A DNA stretch of 64,000 bases, from the NCBI RefSeq assembly GCF_014698305.1, contig NZ_JACJST010000016.1, positions 1 to 64,000 of the forward strand, in the 5' to 3' direction. Made by a program: the position numbers and the translations under genes. The number at the start of each line of letters is the position of its first letter. The first letter of the stretch is position 1. This document shows positions 26,048-34,475 of the stretch, one piece after another. Source of the DNA: Anabaena lutea FACHB-196 (lineage in GTDB: Bacteria; Cyanobacteriota; Cyanobacteriia; Cyanobacteriales; Nostocaceae). A model generated the notes under the pieces. That model was not told the DNA's origin and did no database searches. It saw only the letters and a program-made list of their open reading frames with translations.

Positions 26048-26084
26048 AAATTTTGAAATATTTTGTAGTGATAAAACTTAAATC

Positions 26085-26309
26085 ATGCCTAAAAAAATTA
26101 GAGAATTAAAAAGTTTACTCAAAAAAGCAGGTTTTATTTATCGTTCAGCAAAAGGAAGTCATACCCGTTGGTATCATCCTTTATTACCCAGCGACCCAAT
26201 TACGATTTCTGGTAAAGATGGAGATGACGCTAAAATTTATATAGAAAAAGAAGTTACAGAAAAATTAGCTAAATTAAAATTAATCCAAAAACAGGAGTCA
26301 GAAGAATGA
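26085..26309 (+). CDS. hicA: HicA-type mRNA interferase toxin
   Basis: A 74-residue basic protein with the HicA double-stranded-RNA-binding fold: KIRELKSLLKKAGFIYRSAK, the catalytic His in KGSHTRWYHP and a C-terminal helix. Free toxin cleaves mRNA and stops growth. The stop overlaps the start of hicB by 4 bp (ATGA), the usual arrangement. It follows a promoter-like repeat. This form is slightly longer than the typical 55-65 residues because of the insert LLPSDPITISGKDGDDAK. Confidence 0.9.
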   Translation: MPKKIRELKSLLKKAGFIYRSAKGSHTRWYHPLLPSDPITISGKDGDDAKIYIEKEVTEKLAKLKLIQKQESEE

Positions 26310-26533
26310 ATTTACCTTATACAATTATTATTCAATGGAGTAGTGAAGACCAATGTTATTTAGTTCATTTACCAGAATTTCCTACCCAAAAATATCACAC
26401 TCATGGTGATACTTATGAAGAAGCATTAAAAAATGCTCAAGAAGTGATAGAGATGCTAATTGAAGAATATCAGGAAGATGACAAACCTTTACCATCAGCT
26501 AAATCTTTAGAACAATTAATCAATGTTGCTTAA
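26306..26533 (+). CDS. hicB: HicB-type antitoxin
   Basis: A 75-residue acidic protein with the HicB partial RNase H-like fold (PYTIIIQWSSEDQCYLVHLP, then GDTYEEALKNAQEVIEMLIE). No C-terminal DNA-binding (HTH or RHH) domain is present, so autoregulation may be weak or use another factor. Translationally coupled to hicA by a 4-bp overlap. Confidence 0.9.
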   Translation: MNLPYTIIIQWSSEDQCYLVHLPEFPTQKYHTHGDTYEEALKNAQEVIEMLIEEYQEDDKPLPSAKSLEQLINVA

Positions 26534-26604
26534 AATATAGCAGCTTTTAGCTATTAGCGATCATTTGCCAAAAAATCCTAAATTCTATACTACAAATCAA
26601 CAAT

Positions 26605-28875
26605 ATGCTCAAATTTACACCTATTGTCACCACACCCATCAATAATATTTCTGTGGGAGTAAATGCAGCCGATACTACTCTGAACTTAATAAACTATTTT
26701 GATGACCCTAGCACAACAGGACTCGTAGCCCATTTTAATTTAGCAAATACATCAATAGGCAATGGAGTAATTAATGTAGTCCTATTCGACCAAAATGGTA
26801 TTGGCGCACCAAAAACAGTCCAAAATTTCCGCAACTATGTCAATAATGGACGTTATACCAACAGCATTATTCATCGTTCTGTTCGTAACTTTATTATTCA
26901 AGGTGGTGGGTTTACAGTCAATAACTTAACTGTAGGAACTGTTCCCGCTAACGCACCGGTACAGAATGAATTTAGTACCCAGCGTTCTAACGTGCGCGGA
27001 ACCATCGCTATGGCTAAACTAGGTAATGATCCTAATAGTGCCACTAATCAATGGTTTTTTAACCTAGCAGATAATTCTACTAACCTCAATAATCAAAATG
27101 GCGGTTTTACCGTTTTTGGACAAGTTCTTTCTAACAATGATTTAGCTACCATTGATGCTATTTCTGCCGTACCAATTTACAACGGAAGTGGCATTAATCC
27201 AGCCTTTACAAATCTACCTCTTATCGTCGATAATCCCGCCCAACCTGCTATTACTAGAGATAATAATTTTATTCGTTACAGTAGCATCACAGTCACACAA
27301 CAAGATGAACTTAAATTTACTGTAGTTGGTAACTCCAAACCCACCTTAGTCACTCCTAGCATTACCAATAAACAACTTTTACTCGACTATCTTCCTAACC
27401 AAACTGGTACTGCAAATATTACCCTTCGCGCTACAAATTTATTTGGTGACTATTTAGATTATCAGTTTTCTGTCACGGTTTTACCTATTATCAACCTAGC
27501 AATAAATACCACCAGCGTCACCGAAAATGGTGTAACAAATCTAGTCTACACCTTTACCCGCAATGGCACTTTAACCAACCCCTTAACCGTTAACTATAAT
27601 GTTGGGGGAACAGCTACTTTTAATAACGATTATACCCAAATTGGGGCAACTAATTTTAATACAACTACTGGCACAATTACCTTTGCGGCTAATTCTGCCA
27701 CAGCAACTTTAAGGATTGACCCCACTGCTGATACAATCATTGAAAATAATGAAACTGTTGCTATAACTTTATCATCAGCAGCAACCTATCAAATAGGAAC
27801 AAATACAACAATTACAGGTACAATTCTTAATGATGATTTTCCTAACCAAGCCCCTACAAACTTGACTTTATTTAATAGCAATATTGCCGAAAATCAACTA
27901 ATTAATACAGTTATTGGTAACTTTAGCAGCACCGACCCAAATCCAGGTAATACTTTCACCTACAGCTTAGTTACTGGAACAGGTTCTACAAATAATAACC
28001 TATTTACAATAGTCGGCAATCAACTCAAAAGCAAATTCGTTTTCGACTATGAAACAAAAAATAGTTATAGCATCAGAGTTCGCACCACAGACCAAGGTAA
28101 TTTATTTTATGAGAAACCATTAACCATTAATATCAACGACTTAGATAATGTTTTTACAGGCACTATTAATAACGAAAGTATCACCACAACCGCCGAAAAA
28201 GATATTATCAATACTCAAAGTGGTAATGACAGCATTACCAGCGTCTTTGCTAATTTACAACAACAAGATTCTCTCAATGGTGGTACGGGAATTGATACCC
28301 TCTTTATTAAGGGAGGTACAGCTGCAAATAGTATTTCCATTAATGCCAATAACACAACTAATCAACTCTTAAATATTACAGGCACAACCGTCTTAGGATT
28401 TGAACGATTTGATTTGAGTGGATTTGCGGGAAAAGTTACTTTTGTTGGTACTGTCGGTAATGATTTGATCAAAGGTGGTACAGGAGGAGATAATTTAAGC
28501 GGTGGTGCTGGTAATGATACTCTCAATGGTGGAGTCGGTGCAGATATCTTAATTGGTGGAGTTGGTAACGATATCCTCTATTTAGGTTTAAACGATAATG
28601 CAGTAGATAACGTTAACTATATCTCTGGTAATGGTACAGATACCGTTTATCAATTTGTTCGTGGTGTCGGTGGTGATAAACTCAATTTTACCGGTATTAC
28701 TGCTATTGATGTGCTGACATCAGGTACAAATACACAACTGCGAATTAGTAATAATATTGCGGGTGATACTGGTTTTGGTACAGGTCAGTTATTAGTCACT
28801 TTATCTGGTACATCTGGCTTTATTGGTGCTGATGTGAATGTTAACTTATTTGGTGCTAATTTCTTGTTTAGTTAA
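26605..28875 (+). CDS. Secreted cyclophilin/Calx-beta/cadherin-like protein with RTX repeats
   Basis: A 756-residue multidomain protein. Residues about 38-235 are a cyclophilin-type peptidyl-prolyl isomerase (TVQNFRNYVNNGRYTNSIIH, then NFIIQGGGF and NQWFFNLADNS). About 290-405 form a Calx-beta domain (TSVTENGVTNLVYTFTRNGT, then VNYNVGGTATFNNDYT). About 415-510 resemble cadherin repeats (FDYETKNSYSIRVRTTDQ). About 590-675 are RTX calcium-binding nonapeptides (GGTGGDNLSGGAGNDTLNGG). There is no N-terminal signal peptide; RTX proteins leave by type I secretion using a C-terminal signal. Likely calcium-dependent and extracellular. It lies 71 bp after hicB and is flanked, with hicAB, by a direct repeat. 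Confidence 0.9.
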   Translation: MLKFTPIVTTPINNISVGVNAADTTLNLINYFDDPSTTGLVAHFNLANTSIGNGVINVVLFDQNGIGAPKTVQNFRNYVNNGRYTNSIIHRSVRNFIIQGGGFTVNNLTVGTVPANAPVQNEFSTQRSNVRGTIAMAKLGNDPNSATNQWFFNLADNSTNLNNQNGGFTVFGQVLSNNDLATIDAISAVPIYNGSGINPAFTNLPLIVDNPAQPAITRDNNFIRYSSITVTQQDELKFTVVGNSKPTLVTPSITNKQLLLDYLPNQTGTANITLRATNLFGDYLDYQFSVTVLPIINLAINTTSVTENGVTNLVYTFTRNGTLTNPLTVNYNVGGTATFNNDYTQIGATNFNTTTGTITFAANSATATLRIDPTADTIIENNETVAITLSSAATYQIGTNTTITGTILNDDFPNQAPTNLTLFNSNIAENQLINTVIGNFSSTDPNPGNTFTYSLVTGTGSTNNNLFTIVGNQLKSKFVFDYETKNSYSIRVRTTDQGNLFYEKPLTININDLDNVFTGTINNESITTTAEKDIINTQSGNDSITSVFANLQQQDSLNGGTGIDTLFIKGGTAANSISINANNTTNQLLNITGTTVLGFERFDLSGFAGKVTFVGTVGNDLIKGGTGGDNLSGGAGNDTLNGGVGADILIGGVGNDILYLGLNDNAVDNVNYISGNGTDTVYQFVRGVGGDKLNFTGITAIDVLTSGTNTQLRISNNIAGDTGFGTGQLLVTLSGTSGFIGADVNVNLFGANFLFS

Positions 28876-28939
28876 AGTTTGTCTATCCCCAAAATTCTCT
28901 TCTGAGTACAAGAAGTAAGTCAAGGAAAAAAGGAGTTTT

Positions 28940-29046
28940 GGGGGTTGACGATTGATTGAAATTTTGTTATCATGAAGTAGATAAGGAAGAACTATTTTAA
29001 AATTAATAAGTCCAAAAATGGGTAGGGGTTTAGCAATGCTAAACCC
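28940..29046. repeat. Promoter-like direct repeat, copy 2
   Basis: Matches 25945-26047. It includes TTGACG at 28945-28950, a 17-bp spacer and TATCAT at 28968-28973, a better promoter than in copy 1, yet no gene follows on this strand; it points into the convergent DUF1517 gene. Confidence 0.75.
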
Positions 29047-29048
29047 TG

Positions 29049-29166
29049 ATCTCGTTCCCAGTCAGAGACTCTTAATTCTATCCAAGAGTCTCTGACTCTA
29101 CTATCACGCCCACAGGCAGAGCCTTGTAGAATTCATTCCCATACAGAGTATGGGAACGAGAAACGA
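29049..29166. repeat. Fold-back repeat of the GGGAACGAG family
   Basis: TCTCGTTCCCAGTCAGAGAC ... GAGTCTCTGACTCT ... GGCAGAGCC ... ATGGGAACGAGAAACGAG. The outer parts are inverted repeats. Largest copy of the family here. Confidence 0.7.
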
Positions 29167-29194
29167 GAAATTTTCCTACATAACGAAAGCTTGG

Positions 29195-30163
29195 TTAAAC
29201 CAACTTCAAATCAGGATACTCAGCAAACAAATCATCTGTAGTCAAAGTATCACCTTCGGCTTGAGGAGTCCACAACACTTCAAGGGCTAAAAGTTGCTCA
29301 CCAGGAAGACTACCAATTTGTCGCAAAGCTTGACGTAAATCATCGGCGCTATTAATTTGGGGAATTTCAAATTTACCCAAAGTTGCAGCTAATAAAGTGA
29401 CAATCAGATATTCTCCAGGCCCTTCACTAATCAGACGAGTGGGATTATCGACTTCACCGGGTAATTCTTTAGCCAGAACGGATTTTAGCTGATTGTTAAC
29501 ATTAGAAAGAGTTTCTTCGCTAAACTTGCTGCGTTCAGCCAATGACAAACGGTTAAATTGTGATTCAGCCGCATTTAATTTCACTTGTTGGCTACCACCA
29601 CCGGCATATACCCAATATTCAGGATGACGTAGTAAAGCCAAACTCGCTTCTTGCAAAATTTCTGTTCTCCCTTCTGGGGTGTTGGTATCAGCTTTTTCGG
29701 CAATTTGGTTAAGTTCGGTTTGTAAACCTCTAGCTTGTGCTAATAAACCTACTTGTAAACGAGTGACAGAAACACCGGGATTGCTGTTGTAGCTTACTTC
29801 TTCACCTTCTGGACTGCTAACACGGCGGAAACTTTGGACTAAGAAATTAGCGATCGCAAAAAAGATTAAAATACCAAACAACCCGCCAAAACCTCCCCCA
29901 ATACCCCACAAGGGAAGTAAGAACGGAAAACCAAAACCACCACCAAAACCGCCACCAGGATAATATCCCCCACCACCAGGTGCGTAGGTGCGTGGTGTAT
30001 AAGTCCGGCTAGAAGGCATTCTAAAAGAACCCCCACCAATACGTCCACCACTGCGTGCAGCTAAAGCACCATCAGCATTCCCCAGTGCTAAAGCCAGCAC
30101 CAGACTGAGGACAAAGGTGATTTTTAACAGGGGTTTGAAGATTCTTTGTATTTTTTTATGCAT
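29195..30163 (-). CDS. DUF1517 family membrane protein
   Basis: A 322-residue protein. Residues 1-36 are a signal peptide or membrane anchor (LLKITFVLSLVLALALGNAD then ALAARSGGRIGGGSF). A Gly/Pro/Tyr-rich spacer (about 37-80) leads to a hydrophobic stretch (GFPFLLPLWGIGGGFGGLFG...FFAIANFLV). The conserved DUF1517 domain follows from about 120 (VTRLQVGLLAQARGLQTELN to the end ADDLFAEYPDLKLV). The family occurs in cyanobacteria and plastids, without a firm function; a thylakoid or envelope location is inferred. Convergent with the RTX gene. Confidence 0.9.
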   Translation of the reverse strand: MHKKIQRIFKPLLKITFVLSLVLALALGNADGALAARSGGRIGGGSFRMPSSRTYTPRTYAPGGGGYYPGGGFGGGFGFPFLLPLWGIGGGFGGLFGILIFFAIANFLVQSFRRVSSPEGEEVSYNSNPGVSVTRLQVGLLAQARGLQTELNQIAEKADTNTPEGRTEILQEASLALLRHPEYWVYAGGGSQQVKLNAAESQFNRLSLAERSKFSEETLSNVNNQLKSVLAKELPGEVDNPTRLISEGPGEYLIVTLLAATLGKFEIPQINSADDLRQALRQIGSLPGEQLLALEVLWTPQAEGDTLTTDDLFAEYPDLKLV

Positions 30164-31499
30164 AACTAATCTGGAATTGCAGTATTTTTAAGTTTTCTCC
30201 CCCATTGGTAGGAGACAATAGCCACAAGCAAGTGCAGTACCACTCAGCAGACTTTTAAGCCTGTTAAGAGTTCCCTATTCCCTGTTCACTGCTATATATA
30301 TCCAATCTACAGGGTATTATCTTGGGTTGACAGCAAACGCAGGGGGGATTTCTCGCGTAGATAACCGTACCGCGAAACATCTTTGCAAATACAGAACTTT
30401 GGAATCAATTAAAATAATTCGTAATTCGTAATGCCTCTTTCAGAGGAGCTATGCCTACGGCACGCTACGCGAACGCTAACGTAATTCGTAATTCGTAATA
30501 GTTAAGCAGTATAAGGATACGCTGAAGCGAACAACCCGACTTGATATTAAGTTAGGTGGGCGTGAGATAACCAAAATGCGTGAAGAAAAGTCAATAAGGC
30601 TCAGACTCTTTTCCCCCTACCTTGTCCCAACGATAATTATTTACACCAACCTATTTCTTCCCTTCTGTATTCACTGTAATTAAACCAAAAATCTTACTTC
30701 ATAAACTGACACATACCCAGATAATTTTTTTCTCATCAGGACTAATTTTTTTCCGGATAGGGAAATAATATTCAGCACATATTGGCAGGGGGTTAGAGTA
30801 ATGATAGCTGCTATAAATACAGATCCAATCAATAAAAAAATAACAAGTACCACGTATGTCTCTGAGTGGAAATTATCAACATCTGTACAGAGGTAAAAAT
30901 ATACGAATTGGTAGTTTATTCTGTTGCCCACAAGAGAATAAACACCTTCAATGTCAGGATAAACAAGGCAAAATTTTACAATAGCATGAACAAATATAAA
31001 TCATTCTTAGGAAATACAATCTATTGCCTAAAGTATCAATTTATTAGAGATATTTTGGCAATTTGGCATGGATTTTGGACATATTTAGGCTAGTCTATTA
31101 ATATCAGCTAGATTTAGTAATTTCACCAGCATTCTCCAAGAAATTGCCACAATCCTATCCGCGATAAAATCTAGCTCAAGTTGATTATGCCAAAAAATAA
31201 CCCATCATATCGTGTCCGTTTGAATAGTTATCATTAGGGAACCGCACGGTGATGGGTCGAGTTTTTTTTTGAACAGCAATTACCCGGACTTGATATCAAT
31301 AGTCAATTGCCGACAAAAATATAAACAAGCCAATTTAAAAATCAATCTCCCTTCATTGTTAATTCTTGATTTTCAATTCCGAATCTTGACAAAATAATCA
31401 GCCAGATCAGCTATGAGTGTTCAAATTCACTTATCGCCAATCAAACTGCGACAAATTAACAATTAGTTCAAGGATATCAAGTTTATTAAAAACATCATC
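30164..31499. other. 1.3-kb region without a convincing gene
   Basis: Contains GTAATTC tandem units split by a short palindromic repeat (30416-30500, with GCCTACGGCACGCTACGCG), a half AAGTCCGG element (GATACGCTGAAGCGAACAAC, 30511-30550), a complete one at 31207-31296 and otherwise AT-rich DNA. Two short overlapping frames (30680-30931 minus, 30866-31093 plus) have no protein-like features. Confidence 0.6.
31207..31296. repeat. Compact MITE copy (AAGTCCGG family), 90 bp
   Basis: ATATCGTGTCCG ... GTTATCATTAGGGAACCGCA ... TTTTTTTTTGAACAGCAATT ... CCGGACTTGATAT. Opposite orientation to the copies at 16577 and 17230, and with only a remnant of the GC-rich core. Confidence 0.7.
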
Positions 31500-32738
31500 A
31501 TGGAACATATTTCACAACTAGGGACACAATTTAGGGACAATACAACTTATCCAGATATCCTAGTTATCTCCCGAATCTTCCGTCCGCAAGAGGCTGTAAT
31601 TGGGGAATATGTATATAATCGCTGTTTGCAAGATCCAGACAGAGTCATTGTATTAGCCGCTGGTTGTTCAGGAGATAAAATATTTGACAAAGCGCAAAAT
31701 TTTCCAGTTTATCGCTGGCCATACTTTAGTTTCTGCTGTGGTAATGTATTGAGCAAGATATTCAAGTCTTTTTTTAATATTATTTGCTCATTATTACTAG
31801 CCATTAAGCTATATTTCCGCTATCGTTATCGCTACATTGAATGGTGTCATGGTGAAGATTTTATAGCTTTGTTAATACTCAGTTATATCTTACCTATTCG
31901 ATTTTTCATCTACCTCCACGGTAATGACTTGGTTAGTATTACATCTAATCCTTTGTGGAGATGGCTATTTAAAATTACCCTAAAACGGGCAGAAGGAATT
32001 GTATGTCACAGTTCCTATATCAGAGATACTTTAAGAAGTAAATTTCGCGTAGATACTCCTACCCACGTCATTAACCCAGTAGTCAGACCAGAAAAATTTG
32101 GTACTCCCACCAGTCCTAGTCATCTCGACGAATTACGCGTTCGCTTACGTCAAGTTTACAACATTCCCGAAACAGCAATTGTGATTCTCTCAGTTGGTAA
32201 ATTGCTCAAACATAAAAACTTCGACCGAGTCATAGATAACATCCCCTTACTATTAACTGTTGGTGTAGATGTTCACTACATAATTTGCGGTGAAGGTTTC
32301 TGTGAACCACAGCTAAAAAATCTATCCCAGCGTTTGCGAGTAGATAAAAGAGTACACTTTGCTGGCTATGTAGCCGAACGGGAATTAGCCAGTTATTATG
32401 CAGCCTGCGACATTTTCGCCATGCTAACTGTAGAGTCAGAAAAAGCTAAAAACATAGATAATTTTGGCATGGTTTATTTAGAAGCAGAATACTTTGGTAA
32501 ACCTGTAATTGCTTCTCGCTTAGGGAGTATTTTAGACACAGTTCACCATGAAGAGAATGGACTGTTGGTAAATCCAGATTCAGGCTATGAAGTTTTACAA
32601 GCCTTTAAGCGTTTGTGTCAAGACAAACAACTACGGGAAAAATTTGGTCGTCAAGGACAAGAACTAGCTAAACGCAAAACCTATCACCGTTGGCTATATG
32701 CACCTGAATCTCGTTATTCTTGTTTATTGAATTATTAA
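31500..32738 (+). CDS. Glycosyltransferase family 4
   Basis: A 412-residue GT-B transferase. N-terminal half: ILVISRIFRPQEAVIGEYVY, FIYLHGNDLV and AEGIVCHSSYIRDTL. C-terminal donor half: AIVILSVGKLLKHKNFDRVI, VHYIICGEGFCEPQLK, and the donor loop NFGMVYLEAEYFGKPVIASR with the E-x7-E pattern partly changed. A hydrophobic segment (residues about 85-105, ICSLLLAIKLYFRYRYRYIE) may attach it to the membrane. Probably a cell-surface glycan enzyme; no other polysaccharide genes adjoin. The C-terminus (AKRKTYHRWLYAPESRYSCL) is unusual. Confidence 0.88.
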   Translation: MEHISQLGTQFRDNTTYPDILVISRIFRPQEAVIGEYVYNRCLQDPDRVIVLAAGCSGDKIFDKAQNFPVYRWPYFSFCCGNVLSKIFKSFFNIICSLLLAIKLYFRYRYRYIEWCHGEDFIALLILSYILPIRFFIYLHGNDLVSITSNPLWRWLFKITLKRAEGIVCHSSYIRDTLRSKFRVDTPTHVINPVVRPEKFGTPTSPSHLDELRVRLRQVYNIPETAIVILSVGKLLKHKNFDRVIDNIPLLLTVGVDVHYIICGEGFCEPQLKNLSQRLRVDKRVHFAGYVAERELASYYAACDIFAMLTVESEKAKNIDNFGMVYLEAEYFGKPVIASRLGSILDTVHHEENGLLVNPDSGYEVLQAFKRLCQDKQLREKFGRQGQELAKRKTYHRWLYAPESRYSCLLNY

Positions 32739-32778
32739 TTGGTGATTGGTGATTGGTGATTGGTCATTGGTCATTAGT
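32738..32778. repeat. STRR: heptamer ATTGGTG tandem repeat
   Basis: Four or five ATTGGTG units, then ATTGGTC variants. Heptamer STRRs of this type also occur at 33181-33239, 44869-44946, 56877-56908 and, as a variant, 62980-63010. Confidence 0.8.
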
Positions 32779-32854
32779 CATTCCTCCCTGTTACCGCGTC
32801 CCCGTGTCTCTCCATCTCCGCGTCCCCGCGTCTCCCCATCTCCCTACCTTCTTT

Positions 32855-33067
32855 CTATCCACCACCAACAATAGTCACCACTTCCAAGCGATCGCCATTT
32901 TCGATTTTAGTCTCTGACCAAAACTGACGGTGTAAGATTTCACCATTGTATTCCACCGCCACTAACCGGGGATTAAAACCCAACTGCTGAAGTAACTCAG
33001 GTAAAGACGTTTCGGATACACAACTCTGTGTTTCCCCATTGACTTGCAAAATAACTTTAGAATTCAT
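32855..33067 (-). CDS. thiS: Sulfur carrier protein ThiS
   Basis: A 70-residue ubiquitin-fold protein ending VVTIVGGG; the C-terminal Gly-Gly is adenylated and thiocarboxylated to carry sulfur for the thiazole ring of thiamine. Start MNSKVILQVNGETQ is normal. It lies downstream of thiE on the same strand with 172 bp of tandem repeats between them, so they probably formed one operon that repeats have widened. Confidence 0.93.
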   Translation of the reverse strand: MNSKVILQVNGETQSCVSETSLPELLQQLGFNPRLVAVEYNGEILHRQFWSETKIENGDRLEVVTIVGGG

Positions 33068-33108
33068 AATCCGTAATTCGTAATTCGTAATTCTTAATTC
33101 TTAATTGA

Positions 33109-33239
33109 AAACAGGGGAGATGGGGAGACACGGGGATGGGGAGACGCGGGGACACGGAGACGCGGTGACGCGGAGAAAATGACCAATGACTAATGACCAA
33201 TCACCAATCACCAATCACCAATCACCAATCACCAATCAC
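33109..33239. repeat. Tandem-repeat block between thiE and thiS
   Basis: GC-rich GATGGGGAGA/GGGGAGACGCGG units (33109-33177) followed by heptamer CACCAAT/ACCAATG units (33181-33239). The block reaches the stop codon of thiE. Confidence 0.8.
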
Positions 33240-34283
33240 CTACTTCCGATAAAGTTGGGAAATAAAATACTGTGTGACTAACGTCGGTTGTTCAGATTGC
33301 ATGAGCGATCGCACCACAGCCACTTTTTGCGCTCCCGCATCAATTACATCATTAATATTACTCGTATCTATTCCCCCAATCGCCACCCAGGGAATTGGAC
33401 AATTTTGAGCCGCATAGCTGACATATTCTAAACCTGTTGCTGCCTTACCTACTTTTGTCGGCGTTTCATATACTGGCCCCACACCAATATAATCTGCACC
33501 TTCCGCAATTGCCCCTTGCATTTCTTGAGGATTTGTGGTAGAGCGTCCTATCAAACGCTGCGATCCTAGTAATTGTCGGGCAATAGCAATAGGAATATCT
33601 TGTTGTCCCAAATGCACCCCATCAGCATTGACAGCCAAAGCCAAATCTACCCGGTCATTGATAATGAACAAAGCCCCATAATCATCACATAACTGCCTAA
33701 GTTTCCTAGCTCTTTCCAGACGAATCACATCATCAGCCGTTTTTTCTCGATACTGTAGCAGCGTTAAACCACCTTTGAGAGCCGCTTCCACAATCTCAAA
33801 TAAATTATCTACCGGAGACGTTACCAAATATAAGCGCGATCGCCATAATAATTGATGGCGCTGATAACCCATTAAATTACTTTCTAGGGTATAAACCTGA
33901 TAGCGCATTTGCTTAAAAGCACTACCCATATTTGGGTCATACAGCTTGCCATATTCCTCCAGCACCCTCAGTGCTTCTTGAACACGACAAAAATTGGCTT
34001 GCAACAACGATGTAATATTAGCTCGTTGTTCTTCTTGGGGATGGGTTAAATCAGTCCCAGCATCACCTGGAGTATCTCGTGCCGCCCTCATTTGTGCCGT
34101 ATGCCAGCTACCTACCTCTTGACGTAGGTGCTTACAGACCCCAGCTAACTGGGCATCATTTAAGCCAAAGCGACACCATTCCTCAATAATTCGCAGACCC
34201 TCACGAGCGCGGTCTAAGTTTGCGTCTAAAATGCGGTAAACCACTTGCTGTACTTGCTGTTTTTGGCTGTGGGCTTCGACCAT
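33240..34283 (-). CDS. thiE: Thiamine-phosphate synthase with N-terminal extension
   Basis: A 347-residue enzyme that joins the pyrimidine and thiazole halves of thiamine. The C-terminal TIM barrel (about 148-347) has LYLVTSPVDN, LLQYREKTADD, FIINDRVDLALAVNADGVHL with GQQD, and GADYIGVGPVYETPTK with the phosphate loop GGIDTSN. Residues 1-140 (YRILDANLDRAREGLRIIEE, then RAARDTPGDAGTD) are the extra domain typical of cyanobacterial ThiE, of uncertain role. The upstream region has no TPP riboswitch that I can recognise. Divergent from the beta-helix gene. Confidence 0.93.
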   Translation of the reverse strand: MVEAHSQKQQVQQVVYRILDANLDRAREGLRIIEEWCRFGLNDAQLAGVCKHLRQEVGSWHTAQMRAARDTPGDAGTDLTHPQEEQRANITSLLQANFCRVQEALRVLEEYGKLYDPNMGSAFKQMRYQVYTLESNLMGYQRHQLLWRSRLYLVTSPVDNLFEIVEAALKGGLTLLQYREKTADDVIRLERARKLRQLCDDYGALFIINDRVDLALAVNADGVHLGQQDIPIAIARQLLGSQRLIGRSTTNPQEMQGAIAEGADYIGVGPVYETPTKVGKAATGLEYVSYAAQNCPIPWVAIGGIDTSNINDVIDAGAQKVAVVRSLMQSEQPTLVTQYFISQLYRK

Positions 34284-34475
34284 TACAACAACTCCGTTGT
34301 TAGTCCAATCATAAAACCTCCAGCCTGTTTCATAATATTTGTATCATTAACTATTTACTAAACTAATTTGCATGAAAAATAGCCAATTGGTCAAATTATG
34401 AGTCATATTATTCACATAATATTACTGTATGAAAGTATAAAACTTCAGTGTGTGTTCTAGAGGAGTTAGTTAAAT

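Larger units (their letters stand above)
24955..26084. other. 1.1-kb repeat-rich region with a decayed gene
   Basis: Holds two CAGGAT direct repeats, a GTAGGTTGGGTT fold-back, the remnant at 25465-25809, an AGACGTTCC palindrome and the promoter-like repeat ahead of hicA. No other gene seen. Confidence 0.65.
28876..29194. other. 319-bp intergenic region made of repeats
   Basis: Between convergent genes; holds the second promoter-like direct repeat and a long GGGAACGAG-family element. No gene seen. Confidence 0.65.

Noticed and set aside
30680-31093. Two overlapping frames in the 1.3-kb gap (83 and 75 codons)
   Set aside because: They lie on opposite strands over each other, with no ribosome-binding site, no family motif and skewed composition.
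32738-33239. Regular repeats that could be mistaken for a CRISPR array
   Set aside because: Units are 7-8 bp and contiguous, with no unique spacers of constant length, and no cas genes are present.
34284-34475. Possible TPP riboswitch upstream of thiE
   Set aside because: The conserved CTGAGA and ACCTGATCTGG-like boxes are not present on either strand.
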